DNA of 64,000 nucleotides from Ryuthela nishihirai (Eukaryota > Arthropoda > Arachnida > Araneae > Heptathelidae), in contig JAWZYU010000030.1 of the NCBI GenBank assembly GCA_038380435.1, positions 64,615,817-64,679,816 of the forward strand, read 5' to 3'. Numbering within the stretch: position 1 is the first letter of the stretch; the number at the start of each line of letters is the position of its first letter. Made by a program: the position numbers and the translations under genes. Positions 44,336 to 55,884 of the stretch are shown here, piece by piece. The notes beneath the pieces were generated by a model. It had not been told where the DNA came from, searched no databases, and saw nothing but the letters and a program-made list of their open reading frames with translations.

Positions 44336-45045
44336 TACACAGTCGTATCAGAATAATATGACCACCTACCTAATAATGGGAATAACCACCCTTGGCCTAG
44401 ACAATAGCAGCAAGATGGCATGGATGCAATGAGGCCCTGGAAAGTTGCCAGAGGCACACATGCCCATTCTGACTCCAGCAGAGTACAGAGGTTCTGGAGA
44501 TGACATGGTTGTGGGTCCGCACACCGAACCTGTCAATCCAAATGGTCCCACAAGTGCTCTATAGGATTGAGGCTGGGTGATTTCGCCAGCCAAGGGAGAA
44601 CAGATACATCACTGTTGTGTTGCTGGAACCAGTCACACACCACCTTAGTCACATGGCAGGGCACACTGTCCTGTTGGTAGACACCATCACCACCAGGGTA
44701 AACGTTCAACATGAAGGGATGCATGTGGTCAGAGAGGATGGACAGGTAGCCATTAGCATTCAGGGACCCATCCAGTAGTACCAGCGGTCCCAGGTCATAC
44801 CAGGAAAACATCTCCCAGACATACACACTGCCAGCCTGTACTTGACTGACAAGTTTGTCCAAGTGTTGGTTCTTGTGTGTCTGACACCATATCCACCAAT
44901 GCCTGTCACTTCTGTGGAGTAGAAACCTTGATTCGTCTGAGAAGGCAACCTTTTTCCACTCTTCCACTATCCAATGATGGTAGTCCTATGCGAACTGCAG
45001 GTGTCGTTGACAATGGACCTTGGTTAAAATGGGCGCCTTTACACA
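44336..45045 (-). mobile_element. Tc1-like family A, catalytic half (part of a chimera)
   Basis: The left end tacacagtcgtatcagaata, next to TA, matches the terminal repeat of the copy at 50933-51866. The minus strand 44967-44533 encodes MEEWKKVAFSDESRFLLHRS, YVWEMFSWYDLGPLVLLDGS, VYQQDSVPCHVTKVVCDWFQ and LPWLAKSPSLNPIEHLWDHL, covering the first two catalytic aspartates and the NPIEHLWD block. Its right (N-terminal) part is replaced at about 45045 by a different Tc1 family. Confidence 0.9.
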
Positions 45046-45725
45046 AGGCCCCATTTTAACCACTAAAATGTGTTAAGGCACATGCCTCATGTTGCTTATG
45101 CCAAATTCTGATCCTTCCATCAGCATGATGCAAAAGGAACCTTGATTCATCTGACTAGGCTACCTTTTTCCAGTATTCAATTGTCCAGTGTTGAAGCTCC
45201 TGTGCCTACTGGATGTGCACTTTCGTGTTTTTCACTGAAAACATCGGCACTCAACATGGTCACCATCTGTTGTAGCCCATTTATGAAAAGGTCCGATGTG
45301 ATGCGTTCAGAGATTACCTTTTGCACACCAATGTTTATTTTTGCTGTTATTTGCATGGTTGTGGCGTGTCTGTTTACTTGCACGATTCTTGCCTGTCTCC
45401 TTTGACCCCTCTGATCCACAAGCTGTTTTTGTCCCAGGATCATCAATCGCTGGTAGTGTTTTGCTTTTCGCACCATTTTTGGTAAACCCTAGAAATGATT
45501 TTGCGTGAAAAGCCCAGGAGGACAGCCGTTTGGGAGATGCTAGAACTGGCTCACCTAGTGCCAACTATCATGCCATGTTCAAAGTGACTCAGGTCACTCC
45601 TTTTGCTCATTCTGACCGTGGTGTGCAGTATAAAGCACACCATGGTCATGTGGAGCATTACACATTGGAATGAACCTTTTAGATGATGAGGGGTGGTGTA
45701 CCTAATAAACTGGCATCTCAGTGTA
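45046..45725 (-). mobile_element. Tc1-like family B, N-terminal half (part of a chimera)
   Basis: The right end gtacctaataaactggcatc and tcagtgta is the terminal repeat of another Tc1 group (TACACTSA...TTTATTAGGTACACC type). The minus strand gives HFEHGMIVGT near 45570, VYQKWCEKQ-like and MVRKAKHYQRLMI at 45490-45430, a long DNA-binding region to 45180, then its own YWKKVA.SDESRFLLHHADG at about 45170-45110. The SDESRF catalytic entry is therefore present twice in this composite, once from each family. A 36-bp imperfect palindrome (ttaaaatgggcgcctt / aaggccccattttaa) at 45024-45059 marks the join. Confidence 0.85.
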
Positions 45726-47387
45726 CATATAAATGTTTTTCCTCAGTCTATCATGACCAACATAATTTTTAATCCTGCATGCTGTTTGTTTTTAATATTA
45801 TGCACCATACTTATTTGTACCTTTCACATTTTCAGCATAAAATTTCTCAGCAGCAATACAAATATTTCGACTTTCACACCTATTTGCTCAGTTTCTTGTT
45901 ATATGAAGCTGCACCAATGAGATTCAAGCTTAACAGTGCTGCTTATGGCTATGGCTGAAAGTGCTGTGCTATTCCACTCTAATAAAAACAAATTTTTCTG
46001 ATTATGGGTACATTCACTGATTGTTTAATGGACACAACACCTACAGCTATTATTCAATCTTGTGTAAGTCATCAAAACTTGTTAAGGCAACAACTGTACT
46101 TTCATACCATGAAATTAATGTATTAATTTATGATAAAGTCATGTCAAAGAAGAATTAAGAGATGTGCCCATACTATTCTTTGCAGAGAACAACAGCTAAA
46201 CAAACTGTACAAAGAACACCACCTGTCTGTGAAGGACTCAGTACAACAGCTGAAGCACTATGAGAGCTGTTGAGAAATTATTTTGAGAAAATATTCGATC
46301 AAGAGTATTTTTTCAAAATGATTCTTGATGAGAGGCACATTGAAAAAATATTCGATCAACAGGATCACACCTGAAATCGAATAATGCAACAGGTCAGTAA
46401 CTTTTGGAATTTTTAATGAATGTTAAATTTCAATTATGTTAGTTTTTACAGCTAAGAATCAAAGCCATTAAAATACTTCTAACATATTGCATTTGTAAAA
46501 TCTACTTGTTGCTGGCATTGTTCAGGAACTTGAAAAATGCATTAATTCAGCCTCATGCTCCAAAATTCATAACAATATATAAATCCTCCAGTGATCAATG
46601 GCTATGGAAGTCTAACCTAGAGGTGCCTTAACCGAAGGACACAACCAAAATCTTGAATGGGAATTTGAATGTGTCAGATGTGAATGGATATTTGAATTTG
46701 GGGTTGTGATTATCACTTTGCCTGTCACTACTCGGTAAGTGACAGGCTATCTGAGTGATATGATGAAACATACAGAAAGTATGTTAAGGTTATTCCCTTT
46801 CAGTTAATAACTACTTTCTTCATACCACATGCAATTTAAATAACCCCTTTTGGAAGCAGAATTTATTCTTTAAACTTTTGTAATTCCTTCCATTCTTTTG
46901 TATGAGGCAGAAAGTCTTTTCAGGCTTTACAGTTGACTATTTTATGTGGATGAATAAAAAACCTTCAGCTTAAGAGTTAATACTTAGAAATCCTTAAGTA
47001 AAATGATAGCCAACAGTTATAAAGTGTTATGAAATTAGTGCATAAAATTGATAAATAAATCAGATAAAGAATATCATACAATAATATCATCTAAACTGAC
47101 TGAGCAGAACCAAAATGGTGTTAGTGAATTTCATTACAATGCCAGGATTTCTATGTTTCCCTACTCTCAGAACTGTGTATTCTGCAAAATTTGTACAATG
47201 TGGTAATGCATGTTACTAGAGAAATAATAATACCACAAATGATAGTTTTAAAATATACATTCTTTTAAAAGTTTTTACCTTAACTTTTTTTAGAGATTTA
47301 CCCCATAGCTACATTCATAATTGTTTCTAATCTTAAAAAATTCTCATTAAAAAGTTAAAATTTATATCATTTCAAAAAACAACAAAC
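45726..47387. other. intron without recognised features
   Basis: Short direct repeats of aaatattcgatca at about 46291 and 46347. No coding motif was found. Confidence 0.4.
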
Positions 47388-47588
47388 CTGTCGACCAAAG
47401 CCTCCATATACTACAACGAAACCTCCAGGATAATCTGAGAGAGAAATAACTTGTTCAATGTCCTTATAGTCATAGACAGCCAAAACATTTCCACTAACAA
47501 TATCTTTTTGGTCCAACGAGGCTTGACCCACCTCCAAGAGCACAGGTATTCTGTTATCAGACCAGTGGTGTTTGAAAGCTTTATAATT
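47388..47588 (-). CDS. DNAJC13: RME-8/DNAJC13 coding exon (NYKAFKHHWSD...VYGGFGRQ)
   Basis: Largest visible exon, 201 nt, 67 complete codons. Residues NYKAFKHHWSDNRIPVLLEV, VLAVYDYKDIEQVISLSDYP and GGFVVVYGGFGRQ match human [40 protein letters not shown] and ILYGGFSRL (about residues 114-179). The acceptor AG is at 47589-47590 and the donor GT at 47386-47387. Both boundaries fall between codons. Confidence 0.97.
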
Positions 47589-48420
47589 CTGAAATTACAA
47601 AATACAAGATTAGAACAAAAATCATAATGTTTAGGAAAAGCACAGAAATTTTAAGATAAAACGGAAATATGAATATTACACTGATCAGGAATTTAAGAAA
47701 TATTGGATGAATAAGACTGAAATTTGTCTTGTTAAATGAATCACATGTTGAATCAGTATATAAAATCATTTAAAGTGTAACTATGTGATAAGTTTGCATT
47801 AAATACCCAATAAAGTTTGTTCAACATTGATAATAAATTAGTTGTTGAAAGAATACTCCAATCCAATGAACATGAAAGGAATTCTGTTCGAAAAATATCT
47901 TGTCTGGGGAGGTACAACTGAAAGGTACAGTGGAAAACTGAGATAGCAAAAATCTTTTTGAGATAACCATGCTCATAGTTTAGAACTTACAGCCCCCATA
48001 ATATTTAAGTAAAGATTCATTCTTATTGCTCTATGTTATTAAAAACCTTGAATGTCTACCTTAAAAGTAACATAATTAATTTTTATCACCTTAACTCGGA
48101 ATATCAAAAGTTTAGTTACCCCCTTTTCCCACTTAACTCTTTAATAGTAAAAAGTTTCATGCCACTTGTGCATTCATACTTCAATGTTTCATAAGGGCAA
48201 TAACAAATGATCTGAGAGGTTTTGGAAACTTATTTTCAAAACTAAAGGCATACAGAAACACTGGAGAAGAAAACAACTAAAAAAAATTAAGTTTATGTTC
48301 CATTACTTCCTGCAACTCAAAACAATTCCAAAGAGAGAACAAAAAATATTAGGTAAATTGATCATCATATGCTTAAAAATGTTTGGTAGAAGACTGAATA
48401 TCATTTGATGTGCACAGAGC
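47589..48420. other. intron without recognised features
   Basis: AT-rich; nothing recognised. Confidence 0.4.
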
Positions 48421-48429
48421 ACACATTGA

Positions 48430-50752
48430 ACTTCAATATAACTTGAGACTATGTTATAGGGCCAACATTAATGCCAATAATGTATTTATCATCATTACAA
48501 ACAATGGGAGTAGAACTAACCACATTGTTTAGAACATCACTGAAATACTCAGCCCACCTAGTCATAATCGAATCCTCACCTTCTACAACCTTACCTTGTT
48601 TATCCTTCAATCCCTATATACCTGTCTGTTTTCTACCACACGAAATATTAACTACCTGGTACAGCTCTCTGCTGGTGTGCTAACTGCTTCCTTGGATTTG
48701 TCAGGCAAGCCAAAGATTCTTATCAGCAGCTAACTGATCCTTTACACATTTATTAAGCTTTCTGTAATGCTTTCTATTAGGACTAGTGGGGTATCTACTA
48801 ATAAATCAGCATTTTGAAGTCAATTCAAATTTTAGAGGAAAAATTGTCTTGAGCCGGGTGGGATAATCGAAATGTTCATAGTGTTAGTTAGAGGAGACTT
48901 GATCGGCAGCCAGCAGCTCAGTGGCCAGGAGAGACCTGACATGTTATCAGGAGGTCGTGGATTCATATCCCACCCGGCTCAAGACAATGTTTTCTCTAAA
49001 ATTTGAATCGATTTCAAAGTGCTGATTTATTAGAAGATTTTGAATATGCCTAATTTATGTCATTATTTATAACCAGGGGGGGGGGGTATTGATTAAATGC
49101 ATTCCTGCAGTTCTTTCTTTCTGAAATAGGCTCAAGTGCCTTATCACTCAAATAATTCTGCCTCCTCTAGTAGGTGGTGGTGGTAGTAGTATATGATGCT
49201 CCTTTTTTCCTAAAAGAGTACTGTTAGTTTCCAAAAAAGCCTGTTTAAAATGGTCCCATTGTTCCTCAACTTCAGTAGAAGGCAAACCATGACTGTCATA
49301 ATGACTAAATAACCTATCATTGTAAGCTTTAGCTATAACTGGGTCTTTCAGAGCTTCAGTATTGAAGGTAAATTTTTTAACTTTAGCACAACACTTTTTA
49401 AGTTGCAAGACACTTTTAACAAGGTAATGGTCAGATCCAATTTCAGCTCCCATATATGCCCTGGTATTCCTAACAGAACTAGCCTATTTGCTGTTAATTA
49501 ATATATAATCAATCATATTCTTATCCAGCCCATCAGGTGAAATCCATGTGTATTTATGTATGTCGCGGTGTTTGTAATATGTGTTAGTTATTCTGAAACC
49601 ATTGAGTTTACTCTCCTGTAGGAGATGTTGCCCATTGCCATTGCAGCTACCAATACCAAAAGGGCCTATCACCCCTCCCCAAAGGTCAGAGTCAGTACCA
49701 ACTTCGGCATTGAAGTCACCTCATCTCCTCTCTTGACAGAATTCCAAATATCCTGATGTTGTCGGTAAAACCTATCCTTCTCATCCTCAGTGGGGGCATA
49801 ACAGCAAATAACATTCAACTCTTTAATACTTGTCTGAAATTTTGCTGTAAGAAACATTTTATTAATGCACTCATATCCTAGAAGAGCATTACTAGCATGT
49901 CTGCTGAGTAGCAGACCCACACCTTGGTGATGCTTATTATCTTCCCTCCCTGAAAACAGAAATTTAAGATTATTTTTAAGATAATGACTTTCTGTCCACC
50001 TGGTCTCTTGCAAACCCAGAATATCTAAATTATAATGATGGAATCCTTGTGTGAGGACATCAAGAGAATAAGCTCTGTGCAGAGTCCTCACATTCCAACT
50101 ACCTATGGAGAGAAAATGGTTAGTGAGATGTTTAAAGAAACTATGTTTATTGAGAGAGGGAATGCCAACAATATCAAACAGCCCCCTAATCGCAGGCATG
50201 GGGCAAAGACCCATTCCCCCACCACTAAAGTCTGAAGCCATCTACACTGGAAGACTTCCTCCAATGTAGAATTTGACGATGCCAGTAGAAGCAAAGAGTT
50301 CAGGTGCTTGTGATGACCTCTGCTCAGGATTATCCATCAGCTGATAAAGCATATCCTGTGAATCTATTCACTTGGAGCTGACAACCCACAAACAAACAGG
50401 AAACACAGCGGAAGATATTCCCTCCACAGAAGCCCACTAGTGCAGCAAATTCAGGATCCATAATCAAGCTCAAAGCCTTATTTCAGTCCATTGGGTATAT
50501 ATGGTCAGCACCAGGACCCTGTGTGGTTGACCACTCCTCAGCAGGGTAGAAAAAAAAATAGCCCTAGTTGTTCAAGATCAGTAGGCCACACTAATCTGGC
50601 AGTCCTTCCCTTCCATTGTGGGGCATTCATTTTCACTCTTTCGAAAGGTATTAATGGCCTGCACCACAAGAAGGCAGGGTCGGACATTAGGTGCTAGGCC
50701 TGCCGGTTTTATGCATCATCGCAGGGGATTGCTGCGTAGCTCTCCTTCCAGT
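48430..50752 (-). mobile_element. RTE-like LINE, 5' half with leader and endonuclease
   Basis: On the minus strand the 5' end is at 50752 (cactggaaggagagctacgc). A leader runs to about 50245. The endonuclease ORF starts near 50241 with GLCPMPAIRGLFDIVGIPS, then LSIGSWNVRTLHR, NLDILGLQETRWTESHYLKN, GVGLLLSRHAS and LNVICCYAPTEDEKDRFYRQ. After a frameshift, 49672-49484 gives IGPFGIGSCNGNGQHLLQES and YTWISPDGLDKNMIDYILIN, then 49453-49148 GSDHYLVKSVLQLKKCC. These are the QETRW, YAPT, WxSPDG..ID+ILI and SDH motifs of an APE-type endonuclease. The linker before the reverse transcriptase follows at 48790-48440, where the copy ends. A tRNA-cored foldback element is inserted at 48798-49034. A run of G lies at about 49076-49087. 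Confidence 0.92.
48798..49034. mobile_element. foldback element with tRNA-like core, copy 2, inside the LINE
   Basis: Arms of about 67 nt at 48798-48864 and 48967-49034 (ataaatcagcattttgaagt, ttcaaattttagaggaaaaa, ttgtcttgagccgggtggga and inverse). The interior reads like a tRNA: cagctcagtggccaggagag (box A-like, about 48910), a perfect 5-bp stem cctga...tcagg around a 7-nt loop (about 48930-48947) and gtggattcatatcccac (box B-like, about 48955-48973). The tRNA 3' end runs into the right arm. Inner arm sequence (about 30 bp) is shared with 39797-39995; outer arm sequence is not. Confidence 0.85.
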
Positions 50753-50932
50753 GAGTACCTAGCTACCATTTACTTACATTAGCTGACATTAGCTAACATT
50801 ATACTAGCCAGTGCAATTAGCTGGAAGTGCACGAATTTGTTTATGATTTGTGAAAGTATATGATAAAAAAGTTTATTTAGAACTTAGATGTAGTGCTAAC
50901 AGTTCTGCATGAATGTTAACCTTCTGTACATA

Positions 50933-51866
50933 TACACAGTCATATCAGAATAATATGACCCCCTACCTAATAGTGGGAATAACCACCCTTGGCCCGGATG
51001 ACAGCAGCGAGACGGTGTGGCATGGACTCGATGAGGCACTGGAAGGTTGCCAGAGGCACACATGCCCATTCGGACTCCAGCAGAACACAGAGGTTTCAGA
51101 GATGATGTGGTTGTGGGTCCACACACTGAACTTGTCAATCCAAATGGTCCCACAATCTATGGGATTGAGGTCTGGCAATTTCATCGGCCAAGGGAGAACA
51201 GAGACATCACTGTCGTGTTCCTGGAACCAGTCATGCACCACCTTAGTGACATGGCAGGGTGCATTGTCCTGTTGGTAGACACCATCACCACCATGATAAA
51301 CATCCAACATGAAGGGATGCATGTGGTCAGCAAGGATGGACAGGTAATTATTGGTGTTCAGGACCCATCCAGTGGTACCAGCAGTCCCAGGTCATACTAA
51401 GAAAACATCCCCCAGACATGCACACTGCCACCGCCAGCCTGTACTTGACCGACAAGCATGTCCTGGTGTTGGTTCTTGTGTGTCTGACGCCGAATCTGCC
51501 ACCGGCCATCACTTCTGTGTAGAAACCTCGATTTGTCTGAGAAGGCAACCTTTTTCCACTCTTCCACTGTCCAATGATGGTAGTCCCATGCAAACTGCAG
51601 GTGTCATTGACGATGGACCTTGGTTAACATGTGCACTTTTACACAGCGTCGACTCCAGTGAGGTAGTCAATGATCATTCCTTTTTGAACATCCATCAAAT
51701 CAATACCTCTGCCCATTGTGCTCACATTACACACTATGGCTTATCTGTCCTGACCGGCTGCTTATATCTCTGTGTGGTCGACCTCGTCATGTGCACTCTG
51801 CAACACACCTGGGTGGGGTACAGTGCGATTCCGTGGGTGGTCATATTATTCTTATACGACTGTGTA
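50933..51866 (-). mobile_element. Tc1-like family A, internally deleted, both ends present
   Basis: 934 bp between TA dinucleotides. The left end is tacacagtcatatcagaata and the right end is its inverse (tattattcttatacgactgt then gta). The minus strand encodes KRLPSQTNRGFYTEVMAGGR-like and AVCMSGGCFLSMTWD pieces, then 51322-50963 VYQQDNAPCHVTKVVHDWFQ, VSVLPWPMKLPDLNPID and following sequence. The N-terminal DNA-binding region is largely absent, so this is shorter than a full Tc1 copy. Confidence 0.9.
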
Positions 51867-52122
51867 TATATATATATAAGTATGCCTGAATGCATATTCA
51901 TTGGCTTCAGTAATGATAATAAATTTATCATTGTAGAATAAAATGCTTTTTACACTTATCCTGAAAAGGTATAATTTTCAGATATGTGGAAATTGCACCA
52001 TAAAAAGAAAAGCAACATAAGGAACGTTTAATTTTTGCCAATCAACTAAACTGTTGAAGCATTGAGTTTCTCAATTTGACATGATAAACAGTTGTGGAAA
52101 GCAAATAATTATTAAAACTCAC

Positions 52123-52164
52123 CACAGTATTACATGATGATTCTGCGAACTTGTGCCTAAATCT
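52123..52164 (-). CDS. DNAJC13: RME-8/DNAJC13 coding exon (RFRHKFAESSCNTV)
   Basis: Smallest visible exon, 42 nt, 14 codons: RFRHKFAESSCNTV. It aligns with human RFRTDFSEGKITG (about residues 99-111), a variable linker after the TEAL block. The acceptor AG is at 52165-52166 (tttcag) and the donor GT at 52121-52122 (gtgagt). It fits in phase between the TEAL exon and the NYKAFKHHW exon. Its shortness makes it the least secure of the set by itself, but phase, order and splice sites all agree. Confidence 0.88.
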
Positions 52165-52654
52165 CTGAAATCATAAAGGAAAAAGGTTACATTAAATACA
52201 AAAGAACACAAAAGTAAAAAAGAAAAGACTATGCTTAAACATTTTTTTTAAGTTTCATAAATCATTGAAAGGGGTAATCTTAGTGAAAAGTTAACTTGAT
52301 ATCCAGTAACAGTTAAAGAAAAACAATGCCTGCTTCTACCACATGGATGAGCAGTCAAAAAAGAATTTGGATATTCCTGATAACACTATTAACCATTTCT
52401 GATATGCATTGCCAAAAAGCATTAATTTACTACATTGGTTGGTGGTGAAAGGTTTTTAGTAGAATAAATACTGGCTTCATTGTATGTCAGCTGATAAACT
52501 AGGTATTGTTACATTAGTTTATCATTATTATTAAAAAGGTATTCTCCAACACAAACGATGGAGATGCTCTATTTGGCTTGTCCTTGTTTCTCTCATGGTA
52601 TTATGAAACTTAAAAGTTATTTCTATGAAAAAAAAAAAGAAAAATATGAGCTCA

Positions 52655-52925
52655 GGTAAAGATGGTTTGGCCATGTTGCCCATATGGATAATTATTGATT
52701 GGCAAATAGGGTTATGAACAGTGTGCCTAGAGGCCTCAGAAGGAGGGGAAGACCTAGGATGCGGTGGGCAGAAAATGTTAAACAGGACCTTGTTAGAATT
52801 GGTGTGCAGTGGCTGGATGCAGCAGATGTAGCTCAGGACATATATGCTTGGAGAATTAAACTGAATGGTCTGGTTGGACCTCCATAGCCCATGGCTGCTT
52901 GAGGATGATGATGAAAGATGATGAA
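52655..52925 (+). mobile_element. RTE-like LINE, 3'-end fragment
   Basis: About 270 bp, nearly identical to 31705-31965: RFGHVAHMDNY..LANRVM, SVPRGLRRRGRPRMRWAENV and VRIGVQWLDAADVAQDIYAW. It ends in gaggatgatgatgaaagatg. A strongly 5'-truncated insertion. Confidence 0.9.
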
Positions 52926-53124
52926 ATAAACAAACAAGATACACAAAAGCCACCTCGTCAAAGAATCAGAAACATCAAAGTTGAGACATTAAAACCAGAG
53001 CCATGCATAGTGGGGGGAAGTTTGCATGGAGATGTTGTGCCCAAGGCCCCACAAGTGGATGGGCCCCTTTGAACTCTTCATAATAGTATCTGAAAGGTAT
53101 GAATTTAAGGAAGAGAAAACTGGA

Positions 53125-53227
53125 CAGCTGTTAGGAGATAGATGGACACCTCCCATCAAGGTCATTTAGCGTGCTATTTAGCATGTACAAGGTATGTCTC
53201 TCTTGCACATGAAACTATGACTTAATG
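53125..53227 (-). mobile_element. SINE1, left part of a copy split by the hAT-like insertion
   Basis: ggacagctgttaggagatag, ctcccatcaaggtcatttag and gacttaatg match SINE1 antisense. It breaks off exactly at the insertion boundary. The continuation of the same SINE resumes at 54291. Confidence 0.85.
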
Positions 53228-54290
53228 CAGCATTTCCCAAACTTTTCCTATGATGAAACACTTAACAAATCCTGAAATTTTAATGGAACACCTCGGTCAT
53301 TTTGTAGGGCAAAAATGTGACAGCGCACACTATAGGCGTACTGGTCCACAGTGCATCGCATTGACCTTGCTTGTGACTGCATGTTTCCTAAATTGGATAC
53401 CTCCATACTTCACTTGCGCTAGGAGGTGTCGACAACTGCAGGCAACTATCAGCCAGTGGCTGAGTCAAGGCCAGCGCATGCTGGCCTTAATACAATCCAC
53501 ACGCAAAGGGAGGAGCATCTGATTTTCAAACATGTTTGAACTTGTCGCAGCATTTAAAAACATTCTAGGCTCATATTAATTTTGGTAATTTTTCATGGAA
53601 CACTTATTCACTTTCCATGGAACACTAGTGTTCTGCGGAACATAGTTTGGGAAATGCTGCTTTAAAGGATGATAATAGTGGTCTCCAATATCAGTATTAA
53701 TACCTCTTTGCATATTAAAATATGCATATTAATATACATTTTGTCTTTTTTGTGTTAACAGATGGCTTATTCTTATCAAACCACATCCTTAAAAGTTCCA
53801 GATCTTCATTTATTTATTTTAATAACAAATAAATTAATTTAATTATACGATAGCGTACACCAGCATTTCCCAAACTTTTCCTACGATGGAACACTTAACA
53901 AATCTTGAAATTTTAACGGAACACCTTGGTTATTTTGTAGGCTAGGTAGATATAAATAATAAATAAAATATATGAGTAAATCTAAGCATTAAGAAAAAAA
54001 AAAACATTTATTCTCCAATGGTAATTATTTAAAAAAACAAAAATATTAAAATGAACTAGCGTATGTATATCCTAAAATTATGTTCTTAATGACTTCATGT
54101 TTTTGGGTCTTTGAATTACAAATTCTTTTTATATCAGGCACAATATAAGAAAGTTGAATTCTCGTATCTGTGTAGCATCGAGTCTGTTCCTGGACTTTGA
54201 TTTGGTTGCAGCATAATCTGAAAATTAATTTTGATAACTTTTCATGGAACACTTATTCATTTTCCACGGAACACAGTTTGGGAAACGCTG
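53228..54290. mobile_element. composite hAT-like insertion, two MITEs and a spacer
   Basis: Outer ends: cagcatttcccaaacttttc at 53228 and cagtttgggaaacgctg at 54290. Two internal ends of the same type, agtttgggaaatgctg ending 53659 and cagcatttcccaaacttttc starting 53861, divide it into MITE A (432 bp), a spacer (about 200 bp) and MITE B (430 bp). The 8-bp flanks acttaatg (53220-53227) and gcttaatg (54291-54298) agree at seven of eight positions and are SINE1 sequence. The inner flanks agree poorly. MITE A has a GC-richer interior than its surroundings. No transposase is encoded. Confidence 0.85.
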
Positions 54291-54395
54291 GCTTAATGTA
54301 TCATCTAATGAATAGCAACCTTTCCAATCCCTTCAGAGTCCCTTTTCTCACCAAAGGTAAAATGGTCCCTTCTTTTGAGAATCCTTAAGTAAAAT
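54291..54395 (-). mobile_element. SINE1, right part of the split copy
   Basis: gcttaatgtatcatctaatg, cctttccaatcccttcagag and tcaccaaagg match the SINE1 antisense sequence that should follow 53227. It fades before the tRNA-like head. Confidence 0.75.
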
Positions 54396-54426
54396 TAACA
54401 GAACAGAGGCAATATATATATATATA

Positions 54427-55626
54427 TACATCGAAGAGTCAAAACATTATGACCAACGTGTCTTTATGCAAATTGAAGCAATTGCAGGTAAACGACAGTG
54501 TGTAGGTCACAACTTGGTATAAATAATGCCTGATACTGAGCTCTGTTAATGTTATTCTTGCTCTTCAGATGGGAAAGGCAGCCTGACTTAAATGAGTATG
54601 ACAAAGGTCAAATTGTAATGCCCAGACGACTGGGTCAGAGCATCCAAGATGGCAAGACTTGTGGGGTGCTCATGGTAAGCCGTGGTTAGTACCTTCAAAA
54701 AGTGGTCCGAGGAGGGAAAAAAACCACAAACTGCCAGCAAGGTGTAGGCCCACCACGGCTCATCGATGCTAGAGGCGAGTGAAGGCTACCCAGTATTGTA
54801 CGAGCAAACAGAAGGGATACTATGGTGCAACTTGATCGAAATTTGAATGCTGGTGATAGGAGTAATGTGTTACAACACACAGCGCTGAAAATGAGGCTGC
54901 GTAGCTGCAGGCCACTTTGAGTGTCCATGCTAATCTCGGTTCACGGTCGAAAGTGCCTACAATGGGCAAGCGAGCATCAAAACTGGACCTTGAATGATTG
55001 GAGGAAGGTTGTCTGGTCTAATGAATCTCGTTGCATCACGTAGATGGCCAGGTATGTGTGTGTTGTTTACCTGAGGAAGTGTTGGTCCCAGGATGCACCA
55101 AAGGATGAAAACAAGCCGGTGGAGGGAATGTAATGCTTTGGGTAATGTTCTGTTGGGAAACCCTGGGTCCAATCATTCATGTGCAGGAAATTATGATGTC
55201 TACCACCTACCTAAACATCATTGCAGACTACGTACATCCTTTCATGGCAATGGTAGTCCCTTCTGGTAGTGCCTTCTTTCAGCAGGAAAATGCCCCATGC
55301 TACACTGCCCAGATTATTCGAGAATGGTTCGTGGAACATGAGGAAGACTTCCAGGTATTGCCCTGACCTCCATATTACTCAGACATCAATCCAATCGAGC
55401 ATTTGTGGTTTGTGTTGGAACAGCATATCAGATTTGCGGTGGCTCAATGAAGTAACTTACAAGAGTTAAAGGATCTGCAAGTAACATGTTGGTACCAGAT
55501 ACCACAAGACACCTTTCAGAAATCTTGAAATGTCCATGCCTCACCAGGTAAGAGCTGATTTGGAGACATGTGGAGGACCACCATCATATTAGGCAGGTGG
55601 TCATAATGTTTTGGCTCTTTGATGTA
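54427..55626 (+). mobile_element. Tc1-like transposon with both terminal repeats, inactive
   Basis: 1,200 bp between TA dinucleotides (54425-54426, 55627-55628). The left end is tacatcgaagagtcaaaaca and ttatgacca; the right end is tggtcataatgttttggctc and tttgatgta. Plus-strand frames give EYDKGQIVMPRRLGQSIQ, PPRLIDARGE, IVRANRRDTMVQLDRNLNAG, NWTLNDWRKVVWSNESRC, VMFCWETLGPIIHVQEIMMS (55140-55200), FFQQENAPCYTAQIIREWFV and EHEEDFQVLP. In the FQQxNAPC block the usual aspartate is glutamate (QQEN). Stops and frameshifts interrupt it. Confidence 0.93.
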
Positions 55627-55884
55627 TATTAAAAAACATATATTACCTGCAATTTTCAAGAAATTTGTTAAAGACCACTAAATCAGATAGACAAATATAT
55701 ATCAGAATAGCATTCCAGTTTATTTCTACTCAATCTTTCCCCTCCACCACCTTTTTCTTTTCTAGATCTGAGCCTAACATATGTAACACTTCATTTTTTT
55801 ATGTTGAAAATCCGAATTATTTTTCTTCGTCGAAACTGAAATTGAGATTGCTCAATGAAATTGCAACTCTGAAATCCAACTTAC

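Noticed and set aside
51351..51941. 196-codon plus-strand open frame, the longest in the window
   Set aside because: Antisense to the Tc1 family A transposase and running through its terminal repeat; no motif of its own.
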